Translations under genes and position numbers: made by a program | Notes under the pieces: generated by a model | The model's input: only the letters and a program-made list of their open reading frames with translations | The model's database searches: none | Told to the model about the DNA's origin: nothing | NCBI GenBank assembly: GCA_018242525.1 | Contig: JAFEBS010000024.1 | Coordinates: 1-64,000 of the forward strand | From: Planctomycetota bacterium | GTDB lineage: Bacteria > Planctomycetota > Planctomycetia > Planctomycetales > Planctomycetaceae | Direction: 5' to 3' | Length of the DNA stretch: 64,000 nt | Part shown: positions 1 to 9,386 of the stretch, in pieces | How the letters are laid out: every line of letters starts with the position of its first letter | Numbering within the stretch: the first letter of the stretch is position 1

Positions 1-1
1 C

Positions 2-709
2 AGCGAGCACAGTGCCATCTTCCAATGCCTGCAGGCAGGTCGCCGGGCGGACGTCAAACGAATTATTCTGACCGCCAGTGGAGGCCCGTTCCGTGGCTGG
101 TGCCGGCAGCGGTTGGAAACGGAAGTCACCGTGGAACGGGCGCTGGCACATCCGACCTGGCAAATGGGGCCCAAAATCACCGTCGATTCGGCGACGATGA
201 TGAACAAAGCGCTCGAAATCATCGAAGCACGCTGGCTGTTTGGCCTGGAAGCGGACCAGATTTCCGTGGTGGTCCACCCGCAGTCCATTGTTCATTCGAT
301 GGTGGAATTTGTGGATGGTTCGGTGGTTGCACAGCTCTCTCCACCAGACATGAAGCTCCCGATCCAGTATGCTTTGACGTATCCAGACCGCTGGTCCGGG
401 GTCAGCCCCCGGATGGATTGGACAAAATCCAGTCAACTGGATTTTCTGGTGCCGGACATGGAAGCGTTTCCGGCGCTGGAGTTGGGTTTTGAGGTGGCTC
501 GCCGTGGCGGTGCCACTGGTGCAGTGCTGAATGCGGCCAATGAAGTGGCTGTGCAACGATTCCTGGATGGTACCCTGAGATTTACTGACATCCCGCGCGC
601 CTGCCGGGAAATACTGAATGCCCACAACGACGATCCCCATCCCACACTCGGCGAATTGCTGCGTCAGGATGCCTGGGCTCGCGAGGAGATGAGACGATGG
701 ACTTGCTGA
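2..709 (+). CDS. dxr: 1-deoxy-D-xylulose 5-phosphate reductoisomerase, C-terminal part (N-terminus outside window)
   Basis: Catalyses NADPH-dependent conversion of DXP to 2-C-methyl-D-erythritol 4-phosphate, the committed step of the non-mevalonate isoprenoid pathway; cytosolic. The open frame enters from the left edge at base 2. Family motifs are clear: [10 protein letters not shown] (the acidic metal and substrate loop), TASGGPFR (the flexible lid), [20 protein letters not shown] and [13 protein letters not shown], followed by the usual helical C-terminal domain. About 235 residues are visible against roughly 390 in complete enzymes, so the NADPH-binding N-terminus is cut by the window. The stop lies 13 nt inside the following rseP-like gene, so the two are probably co-transcribed and translationally coupled, an order common in bacteria. 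Confidence 0.95.
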   Translation, partial: SEHSAIFQCLQAGRRADVKRIILTASGGPFRGWCRQRLETEVTVERALAHPTWQMGPKITVDSATMMNKALEIIEARWLFGLEADQISVVVHPQSIVHSMVEFVDGSVVAQLSPPDMKLPIQYALTYPDRWSGVSPRMDWTKSSQLDFLVPDMEAFPALELGFEVARRGGATGAVLNAANEVAVQRFLDGTLRFTDIPRACREILNAHNDDPHPTLGELLRQDAWAREEMRRWTC

Positions 710-2739
710 CAGTGACGCTGGCCGCAACTTCGGTCATGGATCGGATCAACGGACTGGCCTCCAATGGCGTCAACCTGGTCTGGGCGGCAGTCGGCCTGGG
801 AATGGTGATCTTCTTTCATGAACTGGGGCACTTCGCGGTGGCGAAGTGGTGCAACGTCAATGTGGAACGGTTCAGCATTGGCTTCGGGCCGGTCCTGCTC
901 AGTTGGAAGTGGGGCGAAACAGAATACGCCCTGTCCCTGATTCCGTTCGGCGGCTATGTCAAGATGCTGGGGCAGGACGACGCTGATCCCAGCCAGTTGA
1001 CCAATGAAGAGATCGCCCAGGATCCGCGGTCCTATCTGGCCAAGAATGTCTTTCAGCGGATGGCGATCATTTCGGCGGGCGTGACAATGAACATCATCAC
1101 GGCCGTATTCTTCGTCGGGGGGGCATTTGCCATCGGGCTGGAGACTTCGCCCGCCATCATCGGTGAGGTTCGGCCCGGGATGCCGGCTTGGAAGGCGGGA
1201 CTGAAGCCGGGCGACGTGATCGAAAAAATCAACGGTCGCCGCATCCTGACATTCGAAGACGTGCGGCTGAACGTGGCTCTGTCAGCCCCTCCTCTGGTCA
1301 TCGAAGGCAGGCACGCCGACGGCAACAGCTTCAAGATTGAAGTTCGCCCGGCGAAGACCAGTTCACACCCGCAAATTGGCGTGCTGCATTCCAGCAGCCT
1401 GAAGGTCCTGACCGATCCCGCCGGGAAAGAGCCCGTCGTCGTTCCCGGGACAGTCGCCGCCAAGGCGGAACCGGCGTTTGAACGTGGTGACGTGATTACC
1501 GCCATCAACGGCGATTCCGTCAAAAACAACTGGGAAATGCGTCAGCAATTGGCCAAGCAACCGGCCGGGCCCATTACGATCGATGTCAAGACTCAAAGCG
1601 GTTCGGCCGCAAAACGAATCGTCAAAGAGAACGACTTTCGAACCCTGGGGCTGTCCATGGACGCCGGGCCGGTGACTGCGATCCAGGAGGGCTCGCCCGC
1701 GGAGGCGGCTGGCCTGGAGGAAGGGGACAAGCTGGCGATGATCAATGGCAAGAATGTCGGCACGGAAATCAATCCCCTGAAGCTTCCCAACGTCTTCGCC
1801 AGCCTGCACGGCACAGAAGTGGAAGTCACGGTCACCCGGCAACCAAAGGATGGAGCCCAGACAAAGAAGGTCCTGAAAATCGTCCCTTCGGATCTGCCTG
1901 GCTGGATCGATCAGCCGGTGATTGAAGGAGAACCCATCTCGATCCCGTCGATTGGCGTTTCGTTTCACACGATTCCCGTGGTTCTGGCGGTGGAACCGGG
2001 CAGTCCCGCAGCCGAGGCTGGCATCGCTGTCAAGCAGGGTTCAGTCACCAAGGTGAAGCGCATCGAATTGTTCCTGCCGCCGGAGGCCACCCCGGATACC
2101 TACAAGGATCCGTTTGTGATCGACCTGGAGGATCCCAACAAGGAAGCCAAGTCGAACAACTGGGGCTACGCCTTCTGGAAGATCCAGGAATTCCCGGGGC
2201 GCCATGTCCGCCTGACCCTGGTGGAAGGAAGCAAGGAAAGCAAGGTGGAACTGGTTCCCAAGTTGGATGCCGACTGGCCCCTGCCAGTGGTCCTGGGACT
2301 GCGGATGCATCCGCTGGAAATTGAACTGAAGGCGAAGAATGTGAGCGAAGCCTGGCTGATGTCCACAAATTACACCCGAAACTCAGCCATGAACATTTAC
2401 CTGACGTTGCGCAGCCTGTTCACCGGTCAGGTTTCTGCCAAGGAACTGCATGGACCCATTGGGATTGCCACGGCCGCAGTTCAAATCGTGGAGCATGGAC
2501 TTGCCCCCCTGCTGTTGTTCCTCGGCTTCCTGAGCATCAATCTGGCAGTTTTAAACTTCCTGCCGATCCCCGTCCTGGACGGCGGCCACATGGTTTTTCT
2601 GACCTGGGAAGCGGTCACTCGACGACGCCCCAGCGAGAAGGTCATGATTGGGGCCACCTACGCCGGTATGGCGTTCCTGCTCAGCCTGATGGCTTTTGTA
2701 CTCTACCTGGATCTGTTTGTGCATCCCTTTAAGAAGTAG
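697..2739 (+). CDS. rseP: RseP-type site-2 protease (M50) with several PDZ domains
   Basis: Intramembrane zinc metalloprotease of the regulated-intramembrane-proteolysis family, which in other bacteria cleaves anti-sigma factors or signal-peptide remnants in the inner membrane. HELGH at residues 41-45 in the first membrane segment is the zinc site, and LDGGH at 627-631 near the C-terminus supplies the third ligand. Between them lie four PDZ-like units, recognised by patterns such as [52 protein letters not shown] and GSPAAEAGI. At 680 aa it is much longer than E. coli RseP (about 450 aa, two PDZ domains). The gene starts inside the end of dxr. Which substrate it cleaves cannot be told from this window. 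Confidence 0.93.
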   Translation: MDLLTVTLAATSVMDRINGLASNGVNLVWAAVGLGMVIFFHELGHFAVAKWCNVNVERFSIGFGPVLLSWKWGETEYALSLIPFGGYVKMLGQDDADPSQLTNEEIAQDPRSYLAKNVFQRMAIISAGVTMNIITAVFFVGGAFAIGLETSPAIIGEVRPGMPAWKAGLKPGDVIEKINGRRILTFEDVRLNVALSAPPLVIEGRHADGNSFKIEVRPAKTSSHPQIGVLHSSSLKVLTDPAGKEPVVVPGTVAAKAEPAFERGDVITAINGDSVKNNWEMRQQLAKQPAGPITIDVKTQSGSAAKRIVKENDFRTLGLSMDAGPVTAIQEGSPAEAAGLEEGDKLAMINGKNVGTEINPLKLPNVFASLHGTEVEVTVTRQPKDGAQTKKVLKIVPSDLPGWIDQPVIEGEPISIPSIGVSFHTIPVVLAVEPGSPAAEAGIAVKQGSVTKVKRIELFLPPEATPDTYKDPFVIDLEDPNKEAKSNNWGYAFWKIQEFPGRHVRLTLVEGSKESKVELVPKLDADWPLPVVLGLRMHPLEIELKAKNVSEAWLMSTNYTRNSAMNIYLTLRSLFTGQVSAKELHGPIGIATAAVQIVEHGLAPLLLFLGFLSINLAVLNFLPIPVLDGGHMVFLTWEAVTRRRPSEKVMIGATYAGMAFLLSLMAFVLYLDLFVHPFKK

Positions 2740-2848
2740 AAGCAAAACTCGCGGTGAAGTTGCTGCAATTGATTTTGACAGGTTCGGCAGTTCCGACTAA
2801 AGTCCGCCCGCAACGCTGAGGTGAAGGATCGCTTCGGCGAATCAGTGG

Positions 2849-3238
2849 GTGTCCCGCACGGGACACCCCGGTCAGACACGGAAGGACGGCCGAGTGGACG
2901 CATTGCGGCGGGTGTTGGTGATTGGTGGAGCTTCGGATACGGAAACAGTCCTGAAGGCGGTTTTGGAACCGCGTGGAGCGACTGTTGAACGCAGTCGAAG
3001 TCACCGGGCAAAGTCGCGATCCGCTGCCGGGCCCTCGCCGGAAGTTGTTGTCATTGATCTGGATGCGGAACACGATTCCGGAGTCGCCGCCTGCTGGCAG
3101 AAATCCAATCGAGTCTTCATCGGCTCGAACTTCCCAACCTCAATTGCCGCCGATGACCGCTTCCTGTCGAAGCCATTTCAGTTTCCGGAACTGGTCAAGG
3201 TGATCGAAGAACTGCTTGAGGCCCGGCCTGCAGCCTGA
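2849..3238 (+). CDS. Receiver-like protein lacking the acidic pocket (degenerate REC domain)
   Basis: Short protein resembling a response-regulator receiver fold. RVLVIGG looks like the first strand, VVVIDLDAE like the strand carrying the phosphoacceptor Asp, and FLSKPFQFPELVKVIEELL like the conserved Lys-Pro loop plus last helix. The acidic pair normally after strand 1 is replaced by GGASD, so phosphorylation is doubtful. There is no output domain. The frame opens at GTG 2849; another GTG at 2894 (VDALRRVLVIGG) fits the domain start better and may be the true start. It lies upstream of the FHA-GAF kinase but 295 nt separate them, so a functional link is only possible. Function unknown. Confidence 0.6.
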   Translation: MSRTGHPGQTRKDGRVDALRRVLVIGGASDTETVLKAVLEPRGATVERSRSHRAKSRSAAGPSPEVVVIDLDAEHDSGVAACWQKSNRVFIGSNFPTSIAADDRFLSKPFQFPELVKVIEELLEARPAA

Positions 3239-3533
3239 AACTGTGATGCTTGGCGACAACGAGAAACGCCGAGTGACACTGGCTGCAGTGTCTTTGCGCC
3301 CCTCGGTCGAACCAGCGTCCAGATCAACACGCAGAACTGAACAGGCCACGTGCGCGGATTACGGCACTCGCGGTGTTCCGCTCCCATTTTGAGAAAACCT
3401 TCTGGCGCGCAGGTTCAGAGAATTCTTCTCATCGCGGTTGTCAGATGTCGCTGCTCGACCGATAGTATGGGCAATTCAGGTGTGATCAGACCTTGATCCA
3501 CTCGTCGCGGGAACTTTCTCGAGGGCGGTTGTT
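3239..3533. other. Intergenic region, no gene seen
   Basis: About 295 bases between the receiver-like gene and the FHA-GAF kinase. Short open frames here lack family resemblance and ribosome binding sites. I see no strong hairpin or RNA motif; it presumably holds the kinase promoter. Confidence 0.5.
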
Positions 3534-5222
3534 GTGAAGCGGGCATCGTTACTCGTCGTTCAGGGCGCCGAACAAGGCGCTCGCTTCGAGTTGGGAATCG
3601 AACCCGTTTTCATTGGCCGGGGTGTGCATAACGAAATCCGCCTGCATGATACGGAAGTCTCACGCGTTCACGCCTCCATTCAGTTTTCGAACGACTCGTT
3701 CACCCTGACGGACCGGAAGAGTTCCAATGGGTCGTTCGTCAACGGCAAGTCGGTCTCCATCCACCCGCTGGTCGACGGAGACCAGATCCAGGTGGGACGA
3801 AGTGTGCTGCTGTTCAGCGATGCCGAGCACGAAGACCGGTCGCACACCATCGCCGACCGGGTCCAGTTGCTGCAACGTCATGATCCGACTGACCGGTCCA
3901 GTATCATCAGTCGGATCGGCCAGGATTCACCGCTTCCACCGGTGGCGATCGTTGCCGACGAGGATGCTCATTCACCGTCGAACCTGGTCGTCCTGTATCG
4001 AATCACCGAAGAGGTCGCCCGCCCCACAGTGTCAATGGACCAGTTGCTGCAGCGGATCCTGGACTTGACGATCGAAGCGATCGGTGCCGATCGCGGCTGC
4101 GTGCTGCTGACCGATCCCCTGACAGGGGAAATCCGTCCTCAGGCGATCAGCCAGCACCGCGGGATCGACCAGGCATCGCGAATGCCCGTATCGCGAACCA
4201 TCGTCGATTATGTCTTCAAGAACAACCAGGGGGTGCGCACCGCTGACGCGCAGCACGACAGCCGCTTTGATGCCGGGCGCAGCATCGTGCAGGCGGGGAT
4301 CCGCGAGGCCATGTGCGTTCCCATGCAGGGGCGACACGAACTGATGGGAGTGATCTACGTCGACATTACCACTCCTGTGGATCAACTGTTGTCCACCGGA
4401 AAGCCCGCAGGCTTCCGCGAAGACCAGTTGCGAATGCTGGTCGCCATTGGCCGCCAGGCGGCACTGGCCGTCGAAAACTATCGTTACCAGCAGGCGATCG
4501 TGAAGGCCGAGCGGCTGGCAGCGATGGGGCAGACGATCGCCACACTCAGCCATCACATCAAGAACATCCTGCAGGGGATTCGCGGCGGCAGCTACTTGAT
4601 CGACATGGGCTTGAATGACCACAACGAAGACCTGGTCCGCAAGGGCTGGCACGTTGTGGAAAAGAACCAGAACAAGATCTACAATCTGGTGATGGACATG
4701 CTGACGTTCAGCAAGGAACGCCAGCCGGCTCTTGAACGGGCGAACTTGAACGACACCGTGGCGGACGTCATCGAACTGATGCAATCGCGGGCGGCCGAAT
4801 GTTCCGTCATCCTGCAGTACAGACCCGATCCAAACCTGGCAGTCAGCACGTTCGATTCAGAAGGCATTCACCGGGCTGTGCTGAACATCGTCACCAATGC
4901 CATTGATGCCGTGGAAGGCTCGGAACGGGCCATCGTCCTGGTGGAGACGGGGCATCAACCGGATTCCGACATGTTGTGGGTTGCAGTTTCCGACACCGGT
5001 CCCGGCATTCCCCAGGATCAGATGGGAAAGATTTTCCACGTCTTCGAGTCAACCAAGGGGGCGCGGGGGACCGGACTGGGTCTGGCTGTCAGCCAGAAGA
5101 TCCTGCGCGAACACGGCGGGGAAATTACGGTCGAAAGCCGCCCCGGTGAAGGCTCCCGGTTCACGCTTGCCTGGCCCCGCCTGGACGACGAACCGTCCTC
5201 CACGGCGGCGACGACGGAATAA
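3534..5222 (+). CDS. FHA-GAF sensor histidine kinase
   Basis: Cytosolic signalling kinase of 562 aa with no membrane segment. Order of domains: FHA at about residues 5-95 (GRGVHNEIRLHD, SRVHASI, SSNGSFVNG, the phosphothreonine-peptide-binding signature), a GAF sensor at about 155-310, a dimerisation and phosphoacceptor helix with LSHHIKN (candidate acceptor His340), and a HATPase_c domain with N-box NIVTNAIDAVE, DTGPGIP and GTGLGLAVSQ. An FHA module at the N-terminus suggests input from Ser/Thr phosphorylation, which fits planctomycetes with many Hanks-type kinases; that is inference. The start is GTG at 3534, giving the FHA domain directly. No cognate full response regulator is adjacent; the degenerate receiver upstream is the only candidate. 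Confidence 0.9.
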   Translation: MKRASLLVVQGAEQGARFELGIEPVFIGRGVHNEIRLHDTEVSRVHASIQFSNDSFTLTDRKSSNGSFVNGKSVSIHPLVDGDQIQVGRSVLLFSDAEHEDRSHTIADRVQLLQRHDPTDRSSIISRIGQDSPLPPVAIVADEDAHSPSNLVVLYRITEEVARPTVSMDQLLQRILDLTIEAIGADRGCVLLTDPLTGEIRPQAISQHRGIDQASRMPVSRTIVDYVFKNNQGVRTADAQHDSRFDAGRSIVQAGIREAMCVPMQGRHELMGVIYVDITTPVDQLLSTGKPAGFREDQLRMLVAIGRQAALAVENYRYQQAIVKAERLAAMGQTIATLSHHIKNILQGIRGGSYLIDMGLNDHNEDLVRKGWHVVEKNQNKIYNLVMDMLTFSKERQPALERANLNDTVADVIELMQSRAAECSVILQYRPDPNLAVSTFDSEGIHRAVLNIVTNAIDAVEGSERAIVLVETGHQPDSDMLWVAVSDTGPGIPQDQMGKIFHVFESTKGARGTGLGLAVSQKILREHGGEITVESRPGEGSRFTLAWPRLDDEPSSTAATTE

Positions 5223-5368
5223 CTTTTCTTTTTTGGTGTTTCGTTGTCGAATGCGCCGGGTGCCAATCGACTATCCTGAGCGGACTGGAATTGAAGCGTT
5301 TGTCCGTCAGCGATTCGACTGGAAAGAGTCCAACTGATCGCTCCATGATCACAAATCGAAAGGAAAAC

Positions 5369-5809
5369 ATGCCGGTTTCAACCTCCCACCTGCAGCCGAT
5401 TCCCTATCTTTCGTTTAATGGCGAATGTGCCGCAGCCATGCGCTTCTACGAAAAGGTCCTCGGCGGGAAGATCAAGAGCATGATGTCGGGAGCCCAGTCT
5501 CCCATGGCCGCCCAGATCCCGCCGGAATTTGCCGATCGGATCTTGAACGCTCAACTGGAACTGCCCGGCGGAAGCCTGTTGTTCGCCGGGGACTGCCCGT
5601 CTCACATTCCCTACGAAGGAATCAAGGGAGTCACCATCGCTCTCAATTACGACACCGTGGACGAGGCCGAAGCAATTTTCAATGCACTCGCAGACGGCGG
5701 AAAGGTGACGATGCCGTTCAGTCCCACGTTCTGGGCGAAGAAGTTCGGCATGGTGGTCGACAAGTACGGCGTCCCGTGGATCATTAACGGCGAACTGACC
5801 CCCGCCTGA
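5369..5809 (+). CDS. VOC-family (PhnB/glyoxalase-like) protein
   Basis: Small 146-aa protein of the vicinal-oxygen-chelate fold, close in pattern to PhnB-like and 3-demethylubiquinone-methyltransferase-like entries: PIPYLSFNGECAAAMRFYEK at the N-terminus, a central LPGGSLLFAGD strand and a C-terminal FGMVVDKYGVPWIING strand. Members of this family are mostly uncharacterised. ATG 5369 is chosen over upstream in-frame TTG 5291 and ATG 5345 because AGGA lies just before it and the domain starts there. Probably monocistronic: the next gene is on the other strand. Confidence 0.88.
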   Translation: MPVSTSHLQPIPYLSFNGECAAAMRFYEKVLGGKIKSMMSGAQSPMAAQIPPEFADRILNAQLELPGGSLLFAGDCPSHIPYEGIKGVTIALNYDTVDEAEAIFNALADGGKVTMPFSPTFWAKKFGMVVDKYGVPWIINGELTPA

Positions 5810-5828
5810 CCGCGAAACATCGCAGCGG

Positions 5829-5856
5829 CCTGACGCCCGGCTCCGCCGGCGTCAGG
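5829..5856. terminator. Hairpin between convergent genes (possible terminator)
   Basis: A GC-rich inverted repeat with CCTGACGCC pairing with GGCGTCAGG and extended inner pairing apart from one bulged C, placed between the VOC gene and the convergent glycosyltransferase gene. Neither side has a long T-run, so it is a weak intrinsic terminator at best. Confidence 0.4.
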
Positions 5857-5928
5857 AATTGCTGACTGCCAGCTTCCTGAACCCCAACCTCGTTGACGCT
5901 TCGGATCAGTAAAGTCGGTGCCATTGCC

Positions 5929-6693
5929 TCACCCCCCGACTTTGACCGGTGTGTCGCGCAGTCGATCCAGTCCCAGCAGGAACAGGTCGCGCAGGGCTCG
6001 TACGATCTCCTTCACGTTGATCTTCGACTGCCCGACGACTCGGTCCTCGAACACGATCGGAGTTTCCGTCAAACGGCAACCGACGCGCTGGCAGCGGTAG
6101 AGCATCTCTTCCTGAAACGCATAGCCGCGCGACCGGAACCGGTTGAAGTCGATTTCCCTCAGCTTTGAAATCCGATAGCACCGGAACGCCCCGCTACAGT
6201 CTCCCGTGCGCAGGCCCAGCAGAATTCGCGAATAGATGTTGATTCCCTGACTCATCACGTGACGCTTGAGGCTCCAGCCGACAATCGCACCGCCGGGAAT
6301 GTAGCGGGAACCAATCCCGACATCAGCGACGCTCATGCAATTGCGAATGGCCTGCAAGTGACGCGGATGATGACTGAAGTCCGCATCCATGTTCAGGACA
6401 AATTCGTAACCCAGGTCGATGGCGTGGCACAATCCCGCCAGGGTGGCCGCCCCCAGGCCCTCCTTTTTCATTCGCAATAGCAACAGGATGCGCGGGTCTG
6501 ATCGCCCCATCTCCCGCGCCAGATCAGCAGTCCCATCGGGCGAATTATCGTCGACGACCAGGACATCGGCTGCGGGAAGGGCTTCCAGGATCAGCGGGAT
6601 CAGCCGCGAAATGTTTTCACGTTCGTTGTAGGTACAGAGCGTGACCAGAGTTCGCCCCGAATTCCGCTCGGGTCGCAACGATTCTGCAGGCAT
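5929..6693 (-). CDS. Glycosyltransferase family 2, polyprenol-phosphate mannosyltransferase-like (DPM1-type)
   Basis: GT-A fold enzyme of 254 aa expected to transfer a sugar from a nucleotide sugar to a polyprenyl phosphate at the inner face of the cytoplasmic membrane. Visible motifs: LVTLCTYNERENISRLI at the N-terminus, VLVVDDNSPDGTADLA (nucleotide binding), NMDADFSHHP (the DXD-like metal site) and GYAFQEEMLYR. There is no C-terminal membrane domain, so it resembles the soluble catalytic DPM1 type rather than the GtrB type with two membrane helices. ATG 6693 gives the motif at the normal distance from the start. The real sugar and acceptor are not determined by sequence. Confidence 0.9.
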   Translation of the reverse strand: MPAESLRPERNSGRTLVTLCTYNERENISRLIPLILEALPAADVLVVDDNSPDGTADLAREMGRSDPRILLLLRMKKEGLGAATLAGLCHAIDLGYEFVLNMDADFSHHPRHLQAIRNCMSVADVGIGSRYIPGGAIVGWSLKRHVMSQGINIYSRILLGLRTGDCSGAFRCYRISKLREIDFNRFRSRGYAFQEEMLYRCQRVGCRLTETPIVFEDRVVGQSKINVKEIVRALRDLFLLGLDRLRDTPVKVGG

Positions 6694-6881
6694 TGGAAGT
6701 TCCGGAAAATGGCTGTCAATCCGTCAACATGCTCGGTCAGTTGGCCGGGAATCATGGTTCCCGTGCAGGGTTGTAGTGACCGAACCGCCGGAACGGAAGG
6801 GATGTTTGGTCCAGCGGATCCCCGGCTAAAGGCATCTGGGGGCGTTTGTTTCGCCCAGCCCAGCCCTGGAAAGGCCTGCCG

Positions 6882-8150
6882 TTATTTGGCTCCGGTCGAC
6901 GCAGTGACGGTGCCACCGATCGAGATCAGGTGTGAGTAGGTTCGCAGGTACATCCGCCCGTCGGCAATCGCCGGAGTGGACCGGGTTTCTTCACCGAGGG
7001 AAGACCGCCCCAGTTCTTTGAAGACCTTGTCGGCGGCGAAGACCACGACTTCTCCATCCATGCTGGGGCAGTAAATCTTGTCACCCGCCCGGACCAGCGA
7101 ACTGGAATACTTGCCGCCAATCCGCTCGGTCCAGTGAACTTTCCCCGAATGCAGGTCAATACAGGTGGCAACGCCCCCGTCGGACATCAGGAACAACAGA
7201 TCGCCGCGGGCCACCGTCGTGGGAACGTACGGAGCTGCCGCACTGATCTTGTAGGCCAGTTTGGGTTCACGCCCATCACTTTGAGCAGCCACCAGGTAAT
7301 TGCCTCCTCCCCCTGAACCGGTGCTGCCAAAAATCATGTCCCCCTTGACCAGGGGCGAACTGACCGTTCGCTTGTCGAAGAACGCATTGGACCACAGGGG
7401 CTTGCCGGTCAGCGGGTCCAGCGCGAACAGTCCGTCGCCGGTATTCGTGCAAACCAGTTCGGGATCACTCCCTCTGGGCTGAAAGATCGCCGGGACCGAG
7501 TAGCTGGTGTTCACGCTATGTCGTGCCGTCTTCCAGCGATCCTCGCCGGTCTTCTTGTCAACGGCGACCATGGAGCAGGCAGGTTCGGGCCCATCTTTGA
7601 CTTCCTGTGAATTCGACAGAATCACCAGGTCTTTGTACAGAATGGGCGAAGTTCCAAATCCATGCTGACTGGACCAGGTTCCCAAGTCTCGGGTCCACAC
7701 GGTTTCACCATCGTGTGTCATGGCGATCAGCGTGATGGCATCAGGAGCCGCCCAGGCAAAATAGACGTGGCTTTCGTCCACGGTCGGTGTCGAGGATGCA
7801 AAACTGCTCTGTGCATGGATTCGAAACATCTGCGATGGGAAGGACTTTTCCCACAGCTTTTTGCCGTTGACGTCGTAGCACAACGCGTATCGAGTCGCGG
7901 TCTGAGGATCGGCGCTCAGCAGGAAAATCCGATCCCCCCACAGGACGGGAGACGAGTGGCCGATGCCTGGAACGCTGACTTTGAAATTGAAATCTTTGTC
8001 TGTCCAGGCGGCAGGAATGGACTTGGCTTCACTCTCGCCCGTTCCATTGGGGCCGCGAAAACGAGTCCATTCCTGGGCGGAAGCAGACATCATTCCGCAG
8101 ACGACAAACGTGGCGCAAAGCAGTCCAGTTTGGGACAGGCATCGAATCAT
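6882..8150 (-). CDS. Secreted PQQ-type beta-propeller protein
   Basis: Protein of about 422 aa with an N-terminal signal peptide ending near ASAQEW, then repeated blades with the PQQ-enzyme/BamB pattern: GKKLWEKSF, GETVWTRDLG, GEDRWKTA, LTGKPLWSN, GKVHWTERIGG. Such proteins in planctomycetes are abundant and mostly uncharacterised; they lack the catalytic residues needed to call a PQQ dehydrogenase from this view. Located in the periplasm or cell envelope. The longest frame begins with GTG 8153, immediately followed by ATG 8150; ATG is preferred, with GGGGAA upstream. The gene is divergent from the HD-domain gene, with a palindromic repeat between them. Confidence 0.88.
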   Translation of the reverse strand: MIRCLSQTGLLCATFVVCGMMSASAQEWTRFRGPNGTGESEAKSIPAAWTDKDFNFKVSVPGIGHSSPVLWGDRIFLLSADPQTATRYALCYDVNGKKLWEKSFPSQMFRIHAQSSFASSTPTVDESHVYFAWAAPDAITLIAMTHDGETVWTRDLGTWSSQHGFGTSPILYKDLVILSNSQEVKDGPEPACSMVAVDKKTGEDRWKTARHSVNTSYSVPAIFQPRGSDPELVCTNTGDGLFALDPLTGKPLWSNAFFDKRTVSSPLVKGDMIFGSTGSGGGGNYLVAAQSDGREPKLAYKISAAAPYVPTTVARGDLLFLMSDGGVATCIDLHSGKVHWTERIGGKYSSSLVRAGDKIYCPSMDGEVVVFAADKVFKELGRSSLGEETRSTPAIADGRMYLRTYSHLISIGGTVTASTGAK

Positions 8151-8233
8151 CACAGATTCCCCTTCTGATTATCCGTTGACGGCACGTTGGACGGCTCCAG
8201 GTCGAGCACCTAAGATCGCCCAAGACTTTAGAC

Positions 8234-8306
8234 AATCGTACCCGACGCTGCCAGCGTCGGAGTCGCGCTTTCCGGCACGCCGACGCTGGCAGCGTCGGCT
8301 ACGATT
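8234..8306. repeat. Long palindromic repeat (26 of 27 bp arms)
   Basis: Two 27-nt arms at 8234-8260 and 8280-8306 are inverted copies with one mismatch, around a 19-nt loop. Each arm itself contains the palindrome CCGACGCTGCCAGCGTCGG. A half copy occurs at 35893-35918, so this is a dispersed element rather than a local terminator. It sits between the divergent propeller and HD-domain genes. Confidence 0.85.
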
Positions 8307-8334
8307 CACGATTGCCAGATGGGATCGACCTACA

Positions 8335-9273
8335 ATGAATGAACTTGCAGACGTTGTCGAAGCCGGACTGCAGATGTTGCAGGACCGCCGACGAACGCTC
8401 GGACAGCCGACGGACATCACACAGGGTGATCGATCCCGAATTGCCCGGCAACTGGAACTGGCGCATGAACCGTGGGAACAGGCCCGGCAAGCCCTGGTGA
8501 GCCAGCCCGATCTGGTCGCGGCCCTCGACGACCTGTGGCCGCGGGTGATTCCGTATCTGATCAAGGGGAACGAAGTGAGCCCCGTCCACCACATTGCGCA
8601 TGTGGTCAGCTTCATGGCCCGGATCGGCCTGATCGAAGTCTCGCCCATTCAGTTGAAGCAGGGAGTGCTGGCGGCACTGTTCCATGACATCGGGATCGGC
8701 GATTGCGCACTCCCAAAGATCTCGGAAGCCAGCATTCAACGGGCAGGTCCGGTCGAGCGAGAGCGGCTGCGACGGGATGGAATCGCGTCGCGGCTGGAAC
8801 ACATGAAACTGGGAGCGGCCATTGCAAGCAAACAACTGCTGGCCTGTCAGCAGCAGCATCCCGAGTTTTTGACGTCGGAGGATGTCGACGTGATCGTGGA
8901 CATTGTTGGCAGCCACGACTTTTCCAAGATTCCCCTGATGGAGGATCACGTGGATCGCCGGTGGCTGCTGAGTCCCGATCAAGCAGACTGGCTTAAACAA
9001 TGTCACTGGGAGGCGGACGCCCTGTGGATGCTGACGCCGGCCGGAATTCTCGTCGACCTGGAACGTGAAAACGAAGAGAACACCCCGGAAAACCGCCGCG
9101 CCAAGTTTCTATTCAATCTCGGTCTGCATCGACAAATCATCTCGCTGTATGCCAGTGCTTACTCACCCGCGGAAATGAACCAATTCGGGTTTCACGACGG
9201 ATTGTTGTATCGATCACGGACCGGCTACGGTCTGGCTGTGGCTCTGGAGCAACTCAACGCGACAAATCCGTGA
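8335..9273 (+). CDS. HD-domain protein (putative metal-dependent phosphohydrolase)
   Basis: Protein of 312 aa with an HD-type pattern: VHHIAHVV supplies the first His, ALFHDIGIGD the paired His-Asp, and VDIVGSHDFSKIP a later His-Asp. HD proteins hydrolyse phosphoesters of nucleotides or cyclic dinucleotides, but no specific subfamily signature such as GYP is visible, so the substrate is unknown. ATG 8335 (MNELADVVEAGLQ) is chosen; the longer open frame starting at 7963 runs antisense through the propeller gene and the palindromic repeat and is not credible as coding. No membrane segment or signal peptide. Confidence 0.75.
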   Translation: MNELADVVEAGLQMLQDRRRTLGQPTDITQGDRSRIARQLELAHEPWEQARQALVSQPDLVAALDDLWPRVIPYLIKGNEVSPVHHIAHVVSFMARIGLIEVSPIQLKQGVLAALFHDIGIGDCALPKISEASIQRAGPVERERLRRDGIASRLEHMKLGAAIASKQLLACQQQHPEFLTSEDVDVIVDIVGSHDFSKIPLMEDHVDRRWLLSPDQADWLKQCHWEADALWMLTPAGILVDLERENEENTPENRRAKFLFNLGLHRQIISLYASAYSPAEMNQFGFHDGLLYRSRTGYGLAVALEQLNATNP

Positions 9274-9386
9274 AATCTCCCGCAGACCTATCCGCCGGTC
9301 AAGCGGCCACTTTCAGACGCCAGGGCTGGCTGGTATGATTTCAGACATCGTGACTGAAATCGTTTGGTCTTCTGGAGGTTCGCGCC

